From positions 1 to 7,630 of the forward strand of contig CALEMB010000208.1 of NCBI GenBank assembly GCA_937902805.1: a stretch of 7,630 nt of DNA. Reading direction: 5' to 3'. Shown piece by piece: positions 6,130 through 7,630 of the stretch. Origin of the DNA: an uncultured Bacteroidales bacterium. Its GTDB lineage: Bacteria; Bacteroidota; Bacteroidia; Bacteroidales; F082. The notes beneath the pieces were generated by a model. It was not told the origin of the DNA and ran no database searches. It saw nothing but the letters and a program-made list of their open reading frames with translations. The first letter of the stretch is position 1. Every line of letters begins with the position of its first letter. A program made the translations under genes and the position numbers.

Positions 6130-7323
6130 TCACTCGCCTTGTCGGTACCATTTTTTGGCTTCTTCCAGCAGGCGGGCTTCCGTCGGTTCCTGCAAGGCCG
6201 AGCGCATCACCACGGCGACGCTGTCGGTGGTGGTTTGGAACTCGTCGAGCAGCAGGCGGTCGAAGTTGGACTGACGGTAGCTCTCGATGCCCAACCTTTG
6301 GCTTTCGATGGCTTGCATGGCCTTGGCCTTATAATCGTCCATAGCCAGATACTGCCTCAGTTCTTCGACGAGCTTCAGGCTGTCTTCCGACCAATCCACT
6401 TCTATGGGTTCATCAAGCGACTTCAGCTCATATTTCTTGCACAGCTCGGGAAGCTGCCCTTGCATCGTCTCCATCTGACGGTCGAACTCGACGGAAAGGC
6501 GTTGCTCACGTTCCTTCTCGACGTTGGCATTGATTTTCGGCACATAAACTAACGCCAAAATGATGACGACAAGCGCCACCGCGGCGAGGATAATCAATTT
6601 CACGAAGTTATGACCCTTGGAGATGGCGGAGCGCACGTCGCTGATGCTGTCAAAACGCTGTTCGCGGGAGAACTGCGTGCAGTGGGTGGCCACATTGCCA
6701 AACTGCTTCGAGATGTTACGTTCGCCCATGAACTCCATGATTTTACCGATGGAATACACGTCGGCGCGTGCGTCATAGTCTTCGCCCTTGATGATTTCAG
6801 GGGCGATGAATTCCATTTCCTTGATGAGCAACTCACGGTCGGCATCCTGCTTGGTCTCCGGCACACCGATGTCGATGAGGCGGGCGCGGCAGTCGGTGGT
6901 CACCATGATGTTTTCGGGGCTGAGGTTGCAGTGCACCATACCGTTGCGGTGCAGGTAGTACAAGCCGTCGCACACCTCGGTGAGGATGCTCTTCACCTGT
7001 TTCTCGGAGAGGGTGCCCACGCGCACGTGTTCGGCCAGTGATTTGCCGTCGATATATTCGAAGATGATGCAGTCGCCATAGCCTTCGATGGTCACGAAGT
7101 CGAGGGCCTTGCGGATATATTTGTTTTCAAGCATTGAGGTGGTTTCATACTCCTGTTTGAGCAATGCCTTGCAGGCGGCATCGTTGGCGTATTCCTCCTT
7201 CAGTGCCTTGACAATGACTTTCTTACCATTGAAACTAGCGGTAAAGACGCGGCTGTTGCCATAGCGGGAGGTATGGAGCAGGCGCAGGTCGGTATAGCCG
7301 GTTGAAAAGTTGTTTTCGGACAT
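6130..7323 (-). CDS. Membrane-anchored Ser/Thr protein kinase-like protein, probable pseudokinase
   Basis: A 397-residue protein with a cytoplasmic eukaryotic-like kinase fold (about 13-235), one transmembrane helix (241-262, FVKLIILAAVALVVIILALVYV) and an extracytoplasmic, mainly helical and charged tail. Conserved parts are the VIVK lysine (Lys39), a Glu-containing helix C (KQEYE, 56-60), Asn138 of the catalytic loop, DIG in place of DFG (151-153), APE (174-176) and DVYSIG (188-193). The HRD motif reads HCN (131-133; codons 6925-6933), so the Arg and the catalytic Asp are both replaced, and the glycine-rich loop is weak (SRYGNSRVF, 19-27). This predicts weak or no phosphotransfer and a sensing or scaffolding role, though some kinases with non-canonical loops retain activity. 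It is the first gene of the operon, 33 nt before the PorW-type gene, so a role in envelope or secretion control is plausible but unproven. The ATG at 7321-7323 follows a good promoter. Confidence 0.92.
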   Translation of the reverse strand: MSENNFSTGYTDLRLLHTSRYGNSRVFTASFNGKKVIVKALKEEYANDAACKALLKQEYETTSMLENKYIRKALDFVTIEGYGDCIIFEYIDGKSLAEHVRVGTLSEKQVKSILTEVCDGLYYLHRNGMVHCNLSPENIMVTTDCRARLIDIGVPETKQDADRELLIKEMEFIAPEIIKGEDYDARADVYSIGKIMEFMGERNISKQFGNVATHCTQFSREQRFDSISDVRSAISKGHNFVKLIILAAVALVVIILALVYVPKINANVEKEREQRLSVEFDRQMETMQGQLPELCKKYELKSLDEPIEVDWSEDSLKLVEELRQYLAMDDYKAKAMQAIESQRLGIESYRQSNFDRLLLDEFQTTTDSVAVVMRSALQEPTEARLLEEAKKWYRQGE

Positions 7324-7345
7324 TCCTAATTAATATATTTGGGCG

Positions 7346-7379
7346 CAAAGATAACGCATTTTTCCGAAACTGCGTCAAA
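7346..7379 (-). promoter_or_regulatory. Bacteroidetes-type promoter of the kinase-porW-bactofilin-folE operon
   Basis: On the minus strand TATCTTTG (7346-7353) matches the Bacteroidetes -7 consensus TAnnTTTG perfectly. TTTG at 7376-7379 serves as the -33 element with a 22-nt spacer, slightly longer than usual. Transcription would start near 7339, giving a leader of roughly 15 nt before the ATG at 7323. An 8-bp dyad (7361-7368 with 7385-7392) surrounds the -33 element. Confidence 0.75.
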
Positions 7380-7392
7380 ACTTGTTCGGAAA
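7361..7392. promoter_or_regulatory. Inverted repeat around the -33 element, possible operator
   Basis: TTTCCGAA (7361-7368) is the exact reverse complement of TTCGGAAA (7385-7392), with 16 nt between the arms that include the -33 TTTG. A further 9-bp inverted pair, GCGTCAAAA (7372-7380) and TTTTGACGC (7461-7469), brackets the next 80 bp upstream. Either could bind a dimeric regulator. This is inferred from symmetry and position only. Confidence 0.4.
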
Positions 7393-7482
7393 CTGTATTT
7401 TTAGGCTTTTTTCTCCTGAAATCCAAAGATAAGTAACTGTTCAAAATTAAGCTACATGATTTTTGACGCGGGACACGGATTT

Positions 7483-7625
7483 GGAAGGAAACCGGGAGGA
7501 AACTTCTGGGAAGAAACCGGGAGGAAACTGAGAGAAATCACAGTGTTGCCTCGAAGTTACCTCGGAGTTACCTCGGAGTACCTATAGGCTTGGTATAGCG
7601 TTGCTATAGGCTTGCTATGGTTTTG
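7483..7625. repeat. Composite 11-bp repeat array (three unit families) upstream of the operon promoter
   Basis: The 143 bp equal thirteen 11-bp periods. Family A: GGAAGGAAACC (7483), GGGAGGAAACT (7494), then TCT, GGGAAGAAACC (7508), GGGAGGAAACT (7519) and a decayed GAGAGAAATCA (7530). After 8 nt comes family B: CCTCGAAGTTA (7549), CCTCGGAGTTA (7560) and CCTCGGAGTAC (7571). Family C: CTATAGGCTTG (7582), GTATAGCGTTG (7593), CTATAGGCTTG (7604) and CTATGGTTTTG (7615). The TCT plus the 8-nt spacer add up to 11, so phase is kept throughout. I see no coding sequence in 7324-7630; this stretch holds the promoter and this array, which may continue past the right edge. Confidence 0.85.
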
Positions 7626-7630
7626 AGGCA

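Noticed and set aside
7424..7431. Second perfect TATCTTTG box on the minus strand
   Set aside because: No TTTG or TTG lies at the required 19-22 nt upstream (the nearest TTTG is only 10 nt away), and it is about 100 nt from the gene, so it is not called as a promoter.
7235..7444. 69-codon minus-strand frame overlapping the kinase start
   Set aside because: It overlaps the kinase N-terminus out of frame and spans the predicted promoter. There is no family resemblance or ribosome-binding signal.
7483..7625. CRISPR array
   Set aside because: Units are 11 bp, directly adjacent and without unique spacers, and no cas gene is visible.

Overview
The window reads as a chromosomal segment of a member of the Bacteroidales, most likely Prevotella-like. 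The support is a predicted type IX secretion (T9SS) lipoprotein of the PorW/SprE family, FabD, FolE and C-terminal-protease sequences of Bacteroidetes character, a perfect TAnnTTTG-type -7 promoter box, and poor Shine-Dalgarno signals. All seven genes lie on the minus strand. Read in the direction of transcription (right to left) the order is: membrane-anchored kinase-like protein, porW/sprE-type lipoprotein, bactofilin, folE, fabD, a small four-helix-bundle (S23/IVP) gene, and an S41 C-terminal processing protease cut off by the left edge.

The first four genes (7323 down to 2403) are packed with gaps of 33, 5 and 2 nt and probably form one operon driven by the promoter at about 7346-7379. 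The kinase-like protein has lost the catalytic Asp of HRD (it reads HCN), so it is probably a pseudokinase with a transmembrane helix and an extracytoplasmic tail. With PorW and a bactofilin next to it, the front of the operon looks like an envelope or secretion module. folE (GTP cyclohydrolase I) and fabD (malonyl-CoA:ACP transacylase) are ordinary housekeeping genes.

The most unusual part is non-genic architecture. Between fabD and the protease sits a 474-bp cassette (942-1415) with near-perfect 35-bp inverted ends made of 7-bp repeats, a short palindrome just inside each end, and a single AT-rich S23 four-helix-bundle gene. One end supplies the fabD stop codon and the other abuts the protease ribosome-binding region. 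The layout resembles the intervening sequences of 23S rRNA genes, but here it lies between protein genes. A second 7-bp repeat array (nine units, 2301-2363) lies directly before the fabD start, followed by a REP-like dyad. Upstream of the kinase promoter, 7483-7625 is filled by thirteen 11-bp periods of three different repeat families. These short-period repeats and the cassette are the best candidates for something undescribed.
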